A stretch of 59,217 bases of DNA from Candidatus Coprenecus merdigallinarum (GCA_018712545.1 DVGV01000054.1:1-59217), one strand, 5' to 3'. Shown: positions 8,870-20,426, counted from the stretch's first letter. Program-made: numbers and translations. The notes: generated from the sequence alone by a model not told the origin.

Positions 8870-9672
8870 AAAGATCTTACAGCTTCCCTTACGGCGACAA
8901 GCTGCTTCAGCAGGCTCTCCATGAGGGAGAGCCGCAGCATATTTGCCCCGTCAGACAGTGCGGATGCAGGGTCGGGATGGGTCTCCATGAACAGGCCGTC
9001 GGCACCGGCTGCCACTCCGGCACGGGCCAGGACGGAAATCATATCAGGATGACCTCCTGTCACCCCTGAAGCCTGATTCGGAGCCTGTAACGAATGTGTT
9101 ACATCGAAAACCACCGGGAAACCTGTTTTCTGCATGACCGGTATGCCGCGGAAATCCACGACCAAATCCGAGTAACCGAATTGTGTCCCTCGCTCTGTAA
9201 GAATAATTTTCGAATTGCCCGCATGAACGGCTTTCTCCGCGGCAAACCGCATTGCGGCAGGGGAGAGGAACTGTCCCTTCTTGATATTGACCCATCTGCC
9301 CGTCCTGGCGGCAGCCTCAATCAGATCTGTCTGACGACAGAGAAAAGCCGGTATCTGCAGCATGTCAACACCGTAGGAGGCTGCGAGCCGGGCCTCTTCG
9401 GGCTGATGTACGTCGGTAACCACCGGTATCCGTAAATCCTCTCTGATCTCCGCCAGGATTTCCAGGCCCTCACGGTCACCTATGCCTGTGAATGAATCGT
9501 AACGGGAGCGATTGGCCTTCCTGTAGGAAGCCTTGAATATAAAAGGTATCGCGTATTTTTCGGTCAGTCCGCAAAGCTCAGAGGCAATCGCCCTGGTAAT
9601 GTCACGGTTCTCTATGACACACGGACCGGCAATGAGCGTGAACATGGAGGCGCTGAATGTAATTTCCCTCAT
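8866..9672 (-). CDS. kdsA: 3-deoxy-8-phosphooctulonate synthase (KDO-8-P synthase)
   Basis: 268 residues from ATG 9672; upstream in-frame starts would run into rarA. It condenses phosphoenolpyruvate with arabinose 5-phosphate to KDO-8-phosphate for lipopolysaccharide inner core. Family signatures are AGPCVIENRD, FKASYRKANRSR, VVTDVHQPEEA, NIKKGQFLSP, LTERGTQFGY and DVTHSLQAPNQ. The asparagine in KANRS indicates the non-metal enzyme type, though KDO8PS metal use should not be read from one residue alone. It is the last gene of the pfp-to-kdsA run, 7 bp after rarA, and converges on the TamA-like gene with overlapping stops. Confidence 0.93.
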   Translation of the reverse strand: MREITFSASMFTLIAGPCVIENRDITRAIASELCGLTEKYAIPFIFKASYRKANRSRYDSFTGIGDREGLEILAEIREDLRIPVVTDVHQPEEARLAASYGVDMLQIPAFLCRQTDLIEAAARTGRWVNIKKGQFLSPAAMRFAAEKAVHAGNSKIILTERGTQFGYSDLVVDFRGIPVMQKTGFPVVFDVTHSLQAPNQASGVTGGHPDMISVLARAGVAAGADGLFMETHPDPASALSDGANMLRLSLMESLLKQLVAVREAVRSF

Positions 9673-9679
9673 ATTGTCG

Positions 9680-10990
9680 TCAATGCTGGTTTTTATCGGA
9701 GTACTTAGGCCACATCTGTTCCATCCGCGCACGTATGTCCCTCTCACGGGGATTGTCCCCGGGATTGTAAAAACGGGTACCGCTCAAGTTCTCCGGAAGA
9801 AACTCCTGATCAGTGAAATTACCCTTGAAATCATGTGCATAGCGGTATCCCTCATGATAGCCCAGGTCTTTCATCAGTTTGGTGGGAGCATTGCGCAGAT
9901 GCAGGGGGACGGGGGAGTTGTCACCGCTGTTAACGAGTCCCAGAGCGGCATCAATGGCCATATAGGAAGAATTGCTCTTGGCGCATGTGGCGAGGTATAT
10001 GGCACACTCGGAAAGAATGATGCGCGCCTCAGGCATTCCTATCTTGTGGACGGCATCAAAGGTCGACTGAGCCAGCAGCAGGGCGTTAGGATTGGCCAGA
10101 CCGATGTCTTCCGAGGCCAGAATCACCATCCTGCGGGCAATGAAGAGGGGGTCTTCTCCGCCGGCCAGCATCCGGGCCATCCAGTAGACGGCTCCGTTCG
10201 GGTCCGAGCCGCGTATGCTCTTGATGAAGGCAGAGATGATGTCGTAGTGCATCTCCCCGTTCTTGTCATAGACTGTGATGTTCTCCTGCAGGCGGTCGGC
10301 CACTGTGGCGTCGTCGATGATTACAGGAGCTTCAGGAGGAAATGAATTGACAACTATCTCGAAGATATTGAGCAGTTTACGGGCATCACCGCCGGAGAAT
10401 CGGAACAGGGCTGTCCGCTCGCGTACCTCGATATTGCGGGAACTCAGATAGGCGTCCTGGTTCAGGGCCCTATCCAGCAGCTGCTCCAGATCCTTGACTT
10501 CCAGGGACTTCATAACGAATACCTGGCATCGGGAAAGCAGCGGCGTGATGACCTCGAAGGAAGGATTCTCGGTAGTGGCTCCGATGAGAGTGACCGTACC
10601 GGTCTCCACAGCTCCCAGCAGGGCGTCCTGCTGGGACTTGGAGAAACGGTGTATCTCGTCGATGAAGAGTATCGGGGAGCCTTTGGCGAAGATGGAGTTG
10701 TCCTTGGCCCGGGCGAAAACATCGCGCAGGTCCTTGACTCCGGAACTGATGGCAGAGAGCGTATAGAAGTCGCGGTGCAGCTCCTTGGAAACGATGTGGG
10801 CAAGAGTTGTCTTGCCCACGCCGGGAGGTCCCCACAGGATGAAGGAAGATATGTTGCCCGACACAATCATCTTCCGCAGCACGGCTCCGGGACCCACCAG
10901 ATGTTCCTGACCGACGAACTCCGCGAGGGAATTCGGGCGCATGCGCTCGGGAAGAGGTATGCCGGGAGCGGACGGAACCGTATTTAACAT
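9680..10990 (-). CDS. rarA: Replication-associated recombination protein A (RarA/MgsA ATPase)
   Basis: 436 residues. It is an AAA+ clamp-loader-like ATPase acting at stalled replication forks. Walker A GPPGVGKT is at residues 54-61, Walker B LFIDEIH has D110 and E111, the sensor region is LIGATTENPSFE, and the arginine-finger loop LLSRCQVF follows. The C-terminal half carries the MgsA tetramerisation motifs SDIAL-like ASEDIGLANP and AIYLATCAKSN. It begins 13 bp after the NahK-like gene and ends 7 bp before kdsA. Confidence 0.94.
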   Translation of the reverse strand: MLNTVPSAPGIPLPERMRPNSLAEFVGQEHLVGPGAVLRKMIVSGNISSFILWGPPGVGKTTLAHIVSKELHRDFYTLSAISSGVKDLRDVFARAKDNSIFAKGSPILFIDEIHRFSKSQQDALLGAVETGTVTLIGATTENPSFEVITPLLSRCQVFVMKSLEVKDLEQLLDRALNQDAYLSSRNIEVRERTALFRFSGGDARKLLNIFEIVVNSFPPEAPVIIDDATVADRLQENITVYDKNGEMHYDIISAFIKSIRGSDPNGAVYWMARMLAGGEDPLFIARRMVILASEDIGLANPNALLLAQSTFDAVHKIGMPEARIILSECAIYLATCAKSNSSYMAIDAALGLVNSGDNSPVPLHLRNAPTKLMKDLGYHEGYRYAHDFKGNFTDQEFLPENLSGTRFYNPGDNPRERDIRARMEQMWPKYSDKNQH

Positions 10991-11003
10991 AATATAAATT
11001 GTG

Positions 11004-12062
11004 TTAGAACAGTTGCTGTTCGATGGACTGCAGCAGCTTGAGCTGAGCTTTGGTCCGGACGAGGTTGTGCTCCGGATATTTCACCTTGTAGTACTTGTCG
11101 CCGTCTATATAGTCCATGAGGAAACGCAGTACCTGCTCGTATGTGATATACCTGGCAGAGAAAGGAAGATACTGCCGCTCGATGTCGGTCAGGAAGCTTC
11201 CGGCCTCGGACAGATAGCCGCGCAGGAACGCATCGTACATCTCCCGGCTCATGGACACGTTGTCCAGGTTCGGGTCGTCCTCGGCACCAGTGTTGGTGTA
11301 CGAACGGATGGAATCTCCGAAGTCATACAGGCACGGAGCCTTGAGCACTGTGTCCAGATCGAGAACACACAGTACGTTGCCTTCCTTGTCAAACAGCATA
11401 TTGGCTATCTTGGTGTCATTGTGAGTTACTCTCAGGGGTATCTGTCCGTTTTCTATCAGCTTGTAAAAATCCAGCATCACGTCTCTTCTGGACTCCACCT
11501 CGGCAATCAGGTCACGGACGGAAGCGGCTCTGTTCTGAGGATCCCTGGCCAGAGTGTCGTCCCATTGTCCGAAACGGAACTTAATATTGTGAAACCCGGG
11601 AAGAGTGTCTACCAGCGGCTGGTCAAAATCCGAGAGCATTGCCTGGAATTTGCCTATGCCGCGGCCTCCGCGCTCGGCCAGCAGCGGAGTGTCCGCCTTG
11701 TCGTAGCTGACGGAGTCTCCTATAAATACCGTTACACACCAATATTCTCCCTCATAAACATAATAGAGCCTGCCGTCATTGGCCGGCACCACTGTGAGCG
11801 CCTCCCTCATGGGATCGCCTCCGGCTGCCCGGATTTTCTTCTTGAGATGGGCTGTTATAGCCTGAATATTGTTCATCATACCGGGTATATCCTTGAAAAT
11901 GTTTGTATTCTTGCGCTGAAGAATATACTTAACGGGACTTCCCGAGAGTTTGATGATATATGTGTCGTTGATAAATCCGTCACCGAGAGTATCCACCTGC
12001 GCCGGTGTGCCGTCAAGCTGGAAGCTGCGGGCTATCTCTAGAAGCTGTGTACCTGTAATCAT
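11004..12062 (-). CDS. Aminoglycoside-phosphotransferase-fold sugar kinase, NahK-like
   Basis: 352 residues with the APH/choline-kinase fold. Visible are DGFINDTYII (nucleotide loop), YILQRKNTNIF, the catalytic loop VTHNDTKIANMLFD near residue 215 (Asp of HND as catalytic base) and the metal-binding LDLDTV. This matches N-acetylhexosamine 1-kinase-type proteins, which phosphorylate free N-acetylglucosamine or N-acetylgalactosamine at C1. It is not typical of antibiotic-resistance enzymes. The neighbours are a GH13 enzyme and pfp upstream and rarA downstream, so a role in sugar salvage is likely; the substrate is inferred. Confidence 0.78.
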   Translation of the reverse strand: MITGTQLLEIARSFQLDGTPAQVDTLGDGFINDTYIIKLSGSPVKYILQRKNTNIFKDIPGMMNNIQAITAHLKKKIRAAGGDPMREALTVVPANDGRLYYVYEGEYWCVTVFIGDSVSYDKADTPLLAERGGRGIGKFQAMLSDFDQPLVDTLPGFHNIKFRFGQWDDTLARDPQNRAASVRDLIAEVESRRDVMLDFYKLIENGQIPLRVTHNDTKIANMLFDKEGNVLCVLDLDTVLKAPCLYDFGDSIRSYTNTGAEDDPNLDNVSMSREMYDAFLRGYLSEAGSFLTDIERQYLPFSARYITYEQVLRFLMDYIDGDKYYKVKYPEHNLVRTKAQLKLLQSIEQQLF

Positions 12063-12091
12063 ATCTTTAATAGCTAGTTAAGATTTAAGTG

Positions 12092-13489
12092 TTATTGTAA
12101 TCTGAGTAATGTTCCTGCATCGGAGGCGATTCTCACATCGACCGGAGTACTGCTGTTGAGTTCCTCGGTTTCCTTCATTCCGAAATATTCAAAGGCGTGC
12201 TTCGGAATGTTTACCTTGATATGTACGCGGTCGTTTGAGAAATTGGCAGCGCAAAGGTACACACTGCTGTTGAATTTGCGCATGAACACAAAATAGCGGT
12301 CCGGATCGAAATACTCCGACCGCGGGTTGGCATACTCCAGGTCGAAGGTCTCACCACGGCGGATCGCAGGCTCTGATGCCTTCTTCATGAATTCCCTGTA
12401 CACTACGTAAAGAGCCTGTTCCTCATATCCAAGATATTTCATGGAATCCCCGGCCTTGAGACCGCGGAGCCATGCCCTGACCTTGGGCAGCGAGCAGAAA
12501 TCGAAGATAGACGTCTTCTCCGGTCCCTCTCCCAGCTCCTGTCCGAAGTAGAGCATGAACGGAGCGGTATTGAAAAACAGGGACACGAAAAGAGCCGCCA
12601 GTCCGCCGAACGGACTGCCTGCGAAATAAGGGGAGGAAATCCTGTCCTCGTCGTGGTTCTCCAGGAAATTCAGCATCCTCGCCTGGTATTTGCCCAGTTT
12701 CTGCCACTCGCCTGTCAGGCAGCTGGCCGGAGCCTCTCCCCTGACTATTCGCCTCAATGTGTCATAGAAACCGGACTTGTCGTACAGGTAGTCGAAACCG
12801 CCCCTGTCGAACAAATCCGGGTAATTGTCGGGCTGATAGGCCTCTCCTATGAATATAAGTTTCGGATATACCTTCTTTACCGAGGCGATGCACCACTGCC
12901 AGAAATCTACAGGAACGAGCTCCACCATGTCACAGCGGAAGCCCCCTACTCCCTTGGACGCCCAGAAGAGCAGGATGTCCCTCATTTTCTCCCAGGTGTC
13001 CCGGTCTGTATAATTGAGCTTCACAGTATCGGTCCAGTCTCCGTCATGGATGTGTCCGGGATAGAAGTTGTTCTCCCCGAAGCTGTTTACCGTGCTGCGG
13101 TAAGCCGGCGACACATGGTTGGGCACGAAGTCTATAATCGTGTCCATTCCTGCCTCACGTGTACGGGTCACCAGGGCCTCGAACTCCTGCATGCGGCTGC
13201 CTTCCTTCGAGGCGAGGTAAGGATTGACGTCATAGTAGTCGGTAATGGCGAACGGAGAGCCAGCACCGCCCTTTACCCCGGGGTCACCCGGGACGGCATG
13301 CCGGATTACTCCGGTATACCACACGTATGAGACATTGAGCCGGCGGATTTCCCCGAGAACTGACGCCGTAATGTCCTTGAACTTTCCGGTACCGTTCTCG
13401 GAGAGGGTTCCTCCCGGCCTGTTGGTGCTGCGCGTATTTCCGAAAACACGCGGCAGCATCTGGTATATCACGAACTTGCCTTTCATCAT
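12092..13489 (-). CDS. Intracellular GH13 alpha-amylase-family enzyme
   Basis: 465 residues without a signal peptide, so cytoplasmic. GH13 conserved regions are in order: DFVPNH (region I), GFRCDMVE with the nucleophile Asp (II), FIGEAYQ with the acid/base Glu (III) and FLENHDEDR with the transition-state Asp (IV). The remaining C-terminal part forms a small beta domain. It should act on alpha-glucans, hydrolysing or rearranging alpha-1,4 links; exact specificity is unknown. Its ATG directly follows the pfp stop codon, so the two genes are probably translationally coupled and link glucan breakdown to glycolysis. Confidence 0.85.
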   Translation of the reverse strand: MMKGKFVIYQMLPRVFGNTRSTNRPGGTLSENGTGKFKDITASVLGEIRRLNVSYVWYTGVIRHAVPGDPGVKGGAGSPFAITDYYDVNPYLASKEGSRMQEFEALVTRTREAGMDTIIDFVPNHVSPAYRSTVNSFGENNFYPGHIHDGDWTDTVKLNYTDRDTWEKMRDILLFWASKGVGGFRCDMVELVPVDFWQWCIASVKKVYPKLIFIGEAYQPDNYPDLFDRGGFDYLYDKSGFYDTLRRIVRGEAPASCLTGEWQKLGKYQARMLNFLENHDEDRISSPYFAGSPFGGLAALFVSLFFNTAPFMLYFGQELGEGPEKTSIFDFCSLPKVRAWLRGLKAGDSMKYLGYEEQALYVVYREFMKKASEPAIRRGETFDLEYANPRSEYFDPDRYFVFMRKFNSSVYLCAANFSNDRVHIKVNIPKHAFEYFGMKETEELNSSTPVDVRIASDAGTLLRLQ

Positions 13490-14737
13490 TTATTTTTCAG
13501 GGCGTTCCCAGTTCAGAATCCTATAGAAATCATACTCTTCGGGATCGGCCACATACTTCCTTGCTGCCTCGTAGTCCTCGGGGCCGATATAGTGGAGCAT
13601 GTATTTTACGATATTCTGCACCTGCTCGCGAGAGATATCCACACAGCGGGGAGGAATCTTGCCTGTCGCAGGATCCTGAAGATCCTTGAGGTACAGCGGG
13701 GTGATGTCTCCTGCGCGGTCCACGTACACCATACATCCGGTCTCACCTGCATCAAAGAGCTTCCATACGCCGTAGGCCATCTGGGAGCAGTATGTGATGT
13801 CGTAGGACACAGGGTTGTTGCATCGTACATCGTAGCCTATCTCGATGGGACGTATCTTGGCCCTGAGTCCGAGTTCTCCGAGTTTTTTCTCGAGAACTGT
13901 GCAGAAAATCTGAGCCTTGGAGACCTTTCCGAGTTCAGGATGTCCGTGCTCGTCATAGGAGAATGTCACGCCGGTAGCCTTGAGATCCTCCTCGCTGAGC
14001 TCGTAGAAGATACCCTCGGAGACTATCACTCCTCCGTAGGTGATGCCCATAATCTTGCGCTTGAGGATGGCGGATACGGCCAGACGGACTATCTTGTCGA
14101 TGGTGGCGCCGGTCCTGTTGAACATCTCGGGAATTACGAGCATGGGATAATGGCATGAGGAGGCTATGCCGAGGGCCAGATGGCCGGCGGAGCGTCCCAT
14201 TGCCGACACGAGGAACCATGTACCGCTTGTGCGGGCGTCCTCGTATACGATAGTAGCCACGCGGGTACCCTCCGACTTGGCTGACTCATAACCGAAAGTG
14301 GGCTGGTTGTCAGGCAGGGGGAGGTCATTGTCGATGGTCTTGGGAACGTGTATGTTCTGAATATGGATGTTATGCGAAAGAAGATACTTTGTGAGTCTGT
14401 TGGCAGTAGAGGCAGTGTCGTCTCCGCCGATGGTGACCAGCAGCTTGATATTGTTGTCTGTGAAAAACTTCAGGTTGAAATGATGCTCCAGGTCGTCGTC
14501 TGTGGGTTTGAAGCGGCTCATCATCAGGTAGGAACCGCCGCGGTTGTAGATGTTGTCGGCCAGGAAGAAATCTATATCGATATGGTTGGGTTTCTCACTG
14601 AAAAGGCCCTTGTAGCCCTCATGAAGTCCGATTACCCTGTAGCCCTTGGCCAGGAAAGTCTTTGCAATTGTTCCGATTACTGTGTTGATTCCAGGTGCAG
14701 GACCACCTCCTGCTAAAATTACAATTGACGGTGTCAT
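13490..14737 (-). CDS. pfp: Pyrophosphate-dependent 6-phosphofructokinase
   Basis: 415 residues. It interconverts fructose 6-phosphate and fructose 1,6-bisphosphate. The N-terminal loop LAGGGPAPGINTVIG, GGDD at residues 104-107 and PKTIDND (K133, D136) are seen; an Asp in the second position of GGDD together with the PKTIDND lysine marks the PPi-using rather than ATP-using type. GRSAGHLALGIA and the substrate loop IPEMFN follow. It is the first gene of the minus-strand run to kdsA, behind a promoter that is back-to-back with that of ligA. Confidence 0.88.
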   Translation of the reverse strand: MTPSIVILAGGGPAPGINTVIGTIAKTFLAKGYRVIGLHEGYKGLFSEKPNHIDIDFFLADNIYNRGGSYLMMSRFKPTDDDLEHHFNLKFFTDNNIKLLVTIGGDDTASTANRLTKYLLSHNIHIQNIHVPKTIDNDLPLPDNQPTFGYESAKSEGTRVATIVYEDARTSGTWFLVSAMGRSAGHLALGIASSCHYPMLVIPEMFNRTGATIDKIVRLAVSAILKRKIMGITYGGVIVSEGIFYELSEEDLKATGVTFSYDEHGHPELGKVSKAQIFCTVLEKKLGELGLRAKIRPIEIGYDVRCNNPVSYDITYCSQMAYGVWKLFDAGETGCMVYVDRAGDITPLYLKDLQDPATGKIPPRCVDISREQVQNIVKYMLHYIGPEDYEAARKYVADPEEYDFYRILNWERPEK

Positions 14738-14771
14738 AATTCGTATGATTTGATTTTAATACATATCCGTG

Positions 14772-14779
14772 CAAATTTA
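14772..14779 (-). promoter_or_regulatory. Promoter -7 box for the pfp operon
   Basis: Minus-strand TAAATTTG matches TAnnTTTG and ends 35 bases before the pfp start. No -33 TTTG is clear. Confidence 0.5.
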
Positions 14780-14812
14780 CAACTTATTATTGAAACCAGC
14801 CAACATTTTTGA

Positions 14813-14820
14813 TATCTTTG
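14813..14820 (+). promoter_or_regulatory. Promoter -7 box for ligA
   Basis: TATCTTTG matches TAnnTTTG and ends only 8 bases before ATG 14829, predicting an almost leaderless transcript. It is arranged back-to-back with the pfp promoter. Confidence 0.5.
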
Positions 14821-14825
14821 TATGA

Positions 14826-16853
<2,028 letters not shown>

Positions 16854-16867
16854 ACCTATTTTACAAT

Positions 16868-18052
16868 ATGATCCAGATCAGCAACAAAGTGTTCTACATC
16901 GGAACCAATGACAGAAAGAAACACCTGTTCGAGAACAACTGGCCCCTGCCCAACGGAGTGGCCTACAACTCATACATCATCGCCGACGAGCATCCCGCAC
17001 TGGTGGATACTCTTGAGTACGGCTCGGATCCCGACTACCTCTCCAATATCGACTCCGCTATCGGAGGACGCGACCTGGAGTATCTGGTGGTCAATCACAT
17101 GGAGCCCGACCATTCCAGCATGATCGGCGAGATTCTCCGCCGCTACCCCAGGGTGAAGGTGGTGGCCAACTGCAAGACATTCAAGATTCTCGAGTCCTAC
17201 TATCCCCTGCCCGCGGAGAACGTCTATGAGATCAGGGAGGGCGATATCCTCGAGTTGGGCTACCACAAGCTCACTTTCGTGATGGTGCCCTGGGTGCACT
17301 GGCCCGAGACCATGGTCACCTACGACACTGTGGACCAGATCCTCTTCTCCTGCGATGCCTTCGGATCTTTCGGAACCCTGGACGGCGGCATCTTCGACGA
17401 TACCGCAAACTTCGCATTCTACGAGGAGGACATGCTGCGCTATTATTCCAACATCGTGGGCAAGTGGAGCGGCATGGTGCAGAAGGCCTTCAAGAAGCTG
17501 GAGGGCGTACCGGTCAGGATTATCTGCCCCTCCCACGGCCTCATCTGGCGCAAGGATCCGGGCAAGGTACTGGCGCTTTACGACAAGTGGAGCAAGTATG
17601 AGGCCGAGGACGGCTTCGTAATAGCATACGCCTCGATGTACGGCAATACCGAGAAGTTTGCCGACGAAATAGCCCGTCAGATATCCGCTCTGGGCGTCAG
17701 GGACATCCGCGTATACGATGTGTCCAAGACACACGTATCCTATCTGCTGACGGCCATCTGGAAATACAGGGGTCTCGTACTGGGAAGCTGCGCCTACAAC
17801 ACCGGCATGCACCCGATGATGGCACTGCTGACCCATGAGATATCAGTATCGGCACCTCAGAACAAGATTCTGGGTATATTCGGAGGCTCAAGCTGGAACG
17901 GAGCGGGAGCGAAAGCCCTGAAAGAATTCGCCGAGAAGGCCAAGATGCCTGTCACAGGAGATCCGGTCGAGTTCCTCGGCCGTCCCTACACATCGGACTT
18001 AGAGAAGACTGCCGCCTTCGCCAAGAAGCTCGTAGATGCAATGCGCGGATAA
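16868..18052 (+). CDS. A-type flavoprotein (flavodiiron protein, FprA-like)
   Basis: 394 residues from ATG 16868; the frame continues back into ligA but without a suitable start. The N-terminal metallo-beta-lactamase-like domain carries the diiron ligands in NHMEPDHSS (H77, E79, D81, H82), PWVHWPETM and SCDAFG, and HGLIW. The C-terminal flavodoxin domain begins near residue 250 with YASMYGNTEKFAD (FMN phosphate loop) and contains GGSSWNGAGAKAL. There is no rubredoxin domain, so this is class A. Family members reduce O2 to water or NO to N2O, protecting anaerobes. It begins 14 bp after ligA and overlaps the yihY-like start by 17 bases. Confidence 0.92.
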   Translation: MIQISNKVFYIGTNDRKKHLFENNWPLPNGVAYNSYIIADEHPALVDTLEYGSDPDYLSNIDSAIGGRDLEYLVVNHMEPDHSSMIGEILRRYPRVKVVANCKTFKILESYYPLPAENVYEIREGDILELGYHKLTFVMVPWVHWPETMVTYDTVDQILFSCDAFGSFGTLDGGIFDDTANFAFYEEDMLRYYSNIVGKWSGMVQKAFKKLEGVPVRIICPSHGLIWRKDPGKVLALYDKWSKYEAEDGFVIAYASMYGNTEKFADEIARQISALGVRDIRVYDVSKTHVSYLLTAIWKYRGLVLGSCAYNTGMHPMMALLTHEISVSAPQNKILGIFGGSSWNGAGAKALKEFAEKAKMPVTGDPVEFLGRPYTSDLEKTAAFAKKLVDAMRG

Positions 18053-18962
18053 CATAAGACGGTTCAAGGAATTTTTCCGGGACGGCATCTGGGACATCAA
18101 CACCTCCGACCTTGGCCGGGCAAAGGCCAAGGTCGTCAGGTATATCAGGATAGTACTGCTCACTGCCCGTAATTTCTCCCACCAGAACGTCGGTCAGCAG
18201 GCCGTGGCCCTGAGCTTCTTCACGACCATGGCCTTCGTGCCCTTTCTGGCAGTAGCATTCGCCATATCCAACTACGCAGGACTGGGAGACCATCTGAGGG
18301 AGCTGATATACGACAATTTCGGACGTGATACGGTAGTCGACCACATACTCACATTCGCCGACAACATCATCGCAGCCTCACAGGAAGGCATATACGGGAT
18401 TATCTCGTCATTGATATTCCTCTGGGTGGTAATCTGGATGATGACAAGAATCGAATGGTCTTTCAACCGGATATGGAAGGCCGGACGCAACAGGATACTT
18501 TGGAAAAGGATACTGGCATATATCATTACGATTGTCTCCTCGCCTTTCATCATCATCGTATTTCTGTCAGTGGCCCTCTCGATATCTGACGGGATCAATG
18601 CCCTTGGACTCGAGATACCGCTGCTGAGCTCCATCAGCACATTCCTGGTATGGCTGGCCTTCTGCGTCTTCATGGTGATAGTCCTGACCGTGATGTACAT
18701 TCTGATACCCAATGCGCGGGTGAGACTGCTGCCGGCCCTCTCGGCCGCCGCCATCTCCTCCCTGGCATTCACCGTAGTACAGTACCTGTACATGGAAACC
18801 CAGATGTTCGTGTCCAGACTGAACGCAGTATACGGTGTGTTCGCAGCGATTCCCCTTTTCATGGTGTGGCTGAACATAGGATGGTTCATTGTCCTGCTGG
18901 GCTCTGAACTGTCATACGTGTTCCAGAATGTGGACAACTACCCGCTGGAAGACATGAGCTGA
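18036..18962 (+). CDS. YihY/BrkB-family inner-membrane protein
   Basis: 308 residues with about six hydrophobic segments, starting near residue 60 (the family motif NFSHQNVGQQAVALSFFTT just precedes TM1) and ending with GWFIVLLGSELSYVF, both characteristic of UPF0761/YihY. Function in this family is not settled; early annotation as RNase BN is known to be wrong. I used ATG 18036, which overlaps the flavoprotein end by 17 bases and gives the expected N-terminal cytoplasmic arm. Confidence 0.88.
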   Translation: MQCADNIRRFKEFFRDGIWDINTSDLGRAKAKVVRYIRIVLLTARNFSHQNVGQQAVALSFFTTMAFVPFLAVAFAISNYAGLGDHLRELIYDNFGRDTVVDHILTFADNIIAASQEGIYGIISSLIFLWVVIWMMTRIEWSFNRIWKAGRNRILWKRILAYIITIVSSPFIIIVFLSVALSISDGINALGLEIPLLSSISTFLVWLAFCVFMVIVLTVMYILIPNARVRLLPALSAAAISSLAFTVVQYLYMETQMFVSRLNAVYGVFAAIPLFMVWLNIGWFIVLLGSELSYVFQNVDNYPLEDMS

Positions 18963-18986
18963 TAACTTTTAAAAGATTGATATACA

Positions 18987-20405
18987 ATGAATACAGAACT
19001 GACTAAAGGCTTTGTCGACTTTATCGACGACAACAGGCTGCAGTCCCTGATACACGATACCAAGGAAGACCCTGCAGTCTATCGGGAAATCCTTAAGAAG
19101 TCCCTTTCCAAACAACCCCTGACCGTAGAGGAGACGGCCGCACTGATAGCGGTCAACTCCCCCGAGGGCCTGCACGAGATATTCGAGACCGCCAGGGAGC
19201 TCAAGCGCTCGGTCTACGGCAACCGCATCGTGCTCTTCGCACCACTCTACATCGGCAACTACTGCACCAATGACTGCCAGTACTGCGGATTCCGCCGCTC
19301 CCTGCGCACCACCGTGCGCCACACCCTCTCTGACGAGGAACTGGTACGCGAGGTGAAGTCCCTGGAGGACGAGGGTCACAAGAGGCTGATTCTCGTCTAC
19401 GGCGAGCACGCCAAGTACACTCCGGAGTTCATAGCGCATACTGTAAAAATGACATACGCTACAAAATCCGGCAGCGGAGAAATCCGCAGGGTGAATATCA
19501 ATGCCGCCCCTCTGGACATCGAGGGCTACAAGGTGGTCAAGGCCGCCGGCATCGGTACATTCCAGGTATTCCAGGAAACCTATCATAAGGAGACATACGC
19601 CAAATATCATCCGTACAATACCCAGAAGAGCAACTATCTCTGGAGGCTGAATGCCATGGACCGCGCCTTCGAGGGCGGTATCGACGACATGGGTATCGGA
19701 GCCCTGTTCGGACTGTACGACTGGAGATTCGAAGTGCTGAGTCTGGTATCCCACGCGATACATCTGCAAGAGACATACGGTGTCGGTCCCCATACCATCA
19801 GCTTCCCGAGGATACAGCCGGCCAACGGACTTGAGCTCGACTTGCCGTATAAGGTCTCAGACCAGGACTTTAGGAAACTGGTGGCAATCCTCAGGCTCGC
19901 AGTGCCTTATACCGGTCTTATCATGACCGCCCGCGAGTCCAGGGCCATCCGCGACGAGGTGATGGAGTTCGGCGTATCCCAGATCGACGCCGGCACCAAG
20001 CTGGAGATCGGAGGCTACAACAAGGAGCGCAAGGGCGTCGAGCAGGCCATCGACGAGGAGCAGTTCCAGGTGGGTGATACCCGCAGTCTGGACGAGGTGA
20101 TACGCTGGCTGCTGACCCGCGACTACATACCCAGTTTCTGCACGGCATGCTACCGCGTCGGCCGTACCGGAGAGCATTTCATGGAGTTCGCCATACCGGG
20201 ATTCATCAAGCGCTTCTGCACCCGTAACGCGCTTCTGACCCTGGCGGAGTATCTTGAGGACTATTCTTCCGACCTTACCAAGGACGAAGGTTACAAGCTC
20301 ATTGACAGGGAGCTGGCCAGGATGCCGGAGGGAGACGAGAAGAATTCGCTGAAAGAACGTCTGGAAAAAATCCGTAAAGACGGTACACGCGACATTTTGT
20401 ATTAG
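18987..20405 (+). CDS. hydG: [FeFe]-hydrogenase maturase HydG (radical SAM tyrosine lyase)
   Basis: 472 residues. The radical-SAM cluster motif CTNDCQYC gives C93, C97 and C100 (CX3CX2C). A second C-terminal motif C385-X2-C388-X22-C411 matches the auxiliary cluster of HydG and separates it from ThiH, which lacks this spacing. HydG cleaves tyrosine to p-cresol, CO and CN-, which form the iron ligands of the hydrogenase H-cluster. No hydrogenase, HydE or HydF is seen in the window, so partners must lie elsewhere. It begins 24 bp after the YihY-like gene. Confidence 0.92.
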   Translation: MNTELTKGFVDFIDDNRLQSLIHDTKEDPAVYREILKKSLSKQPLTVEETAALIAVNSPEGLHEIFETARELKRSVYGNRIVLFAPLYIGNYCTNDCQYCGFRRSLRTTVRHTLSDEELVREVKSLEDEGHKRLILVYGEHAKYTPEFIAHTVKMTYATKSGSGEIRRVNINAAPLDIEGYKVVKAAGIGTFQVFQETYHKETYAKYHPYNTQKSNYLWRLNAMDRAFEGGIDDMGIGALFGLYDWRFEVLSLVSHAIHLQETYGVGPHTISFPRIQPANGLELDLPYKVSDQDFRKLVAILRLAVPYTGLIMTARESRAIRDEVMEFGVSQIDAGTKLEIGGYNKERKGVEQAIDEEQFQVGDTRSLDEVIRWLLTRDYIPSFCTACYRVGRTGEHFMEFAIPGFIKRFCTRNALLTLAEYLEDYSSDLTKDEGYKLIDRELARMPEGDEKNSLKERLEKIRKDGTRDILY

Positions 20406-20414
20406 TTTTTTGAT

Positions 20415-20422
20415 TAATTTTG
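20415..20422 (+). promoter_or_regulatory. Possible internal promoter -7 box for rel
   Basis: TAATTTTG fits TAnnTTTG and ends four bases before the rel ATG, so transcription from it would start at the initiation codon itself. A TTTG at 20396-20399 is only 15 bases upstream, shorter than usual, so this may be a chance match. Confidence 0.35.
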
Positions 20423-20426
20423 CAGG

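Noticed and set aside
11001-12041. A 346-codon plus-strand open frame
   Set aside because: It mirrors the NahK-like gene on the opposite strand, has no recognisable motif, and the minus-strand gene has clear kinase motifs.
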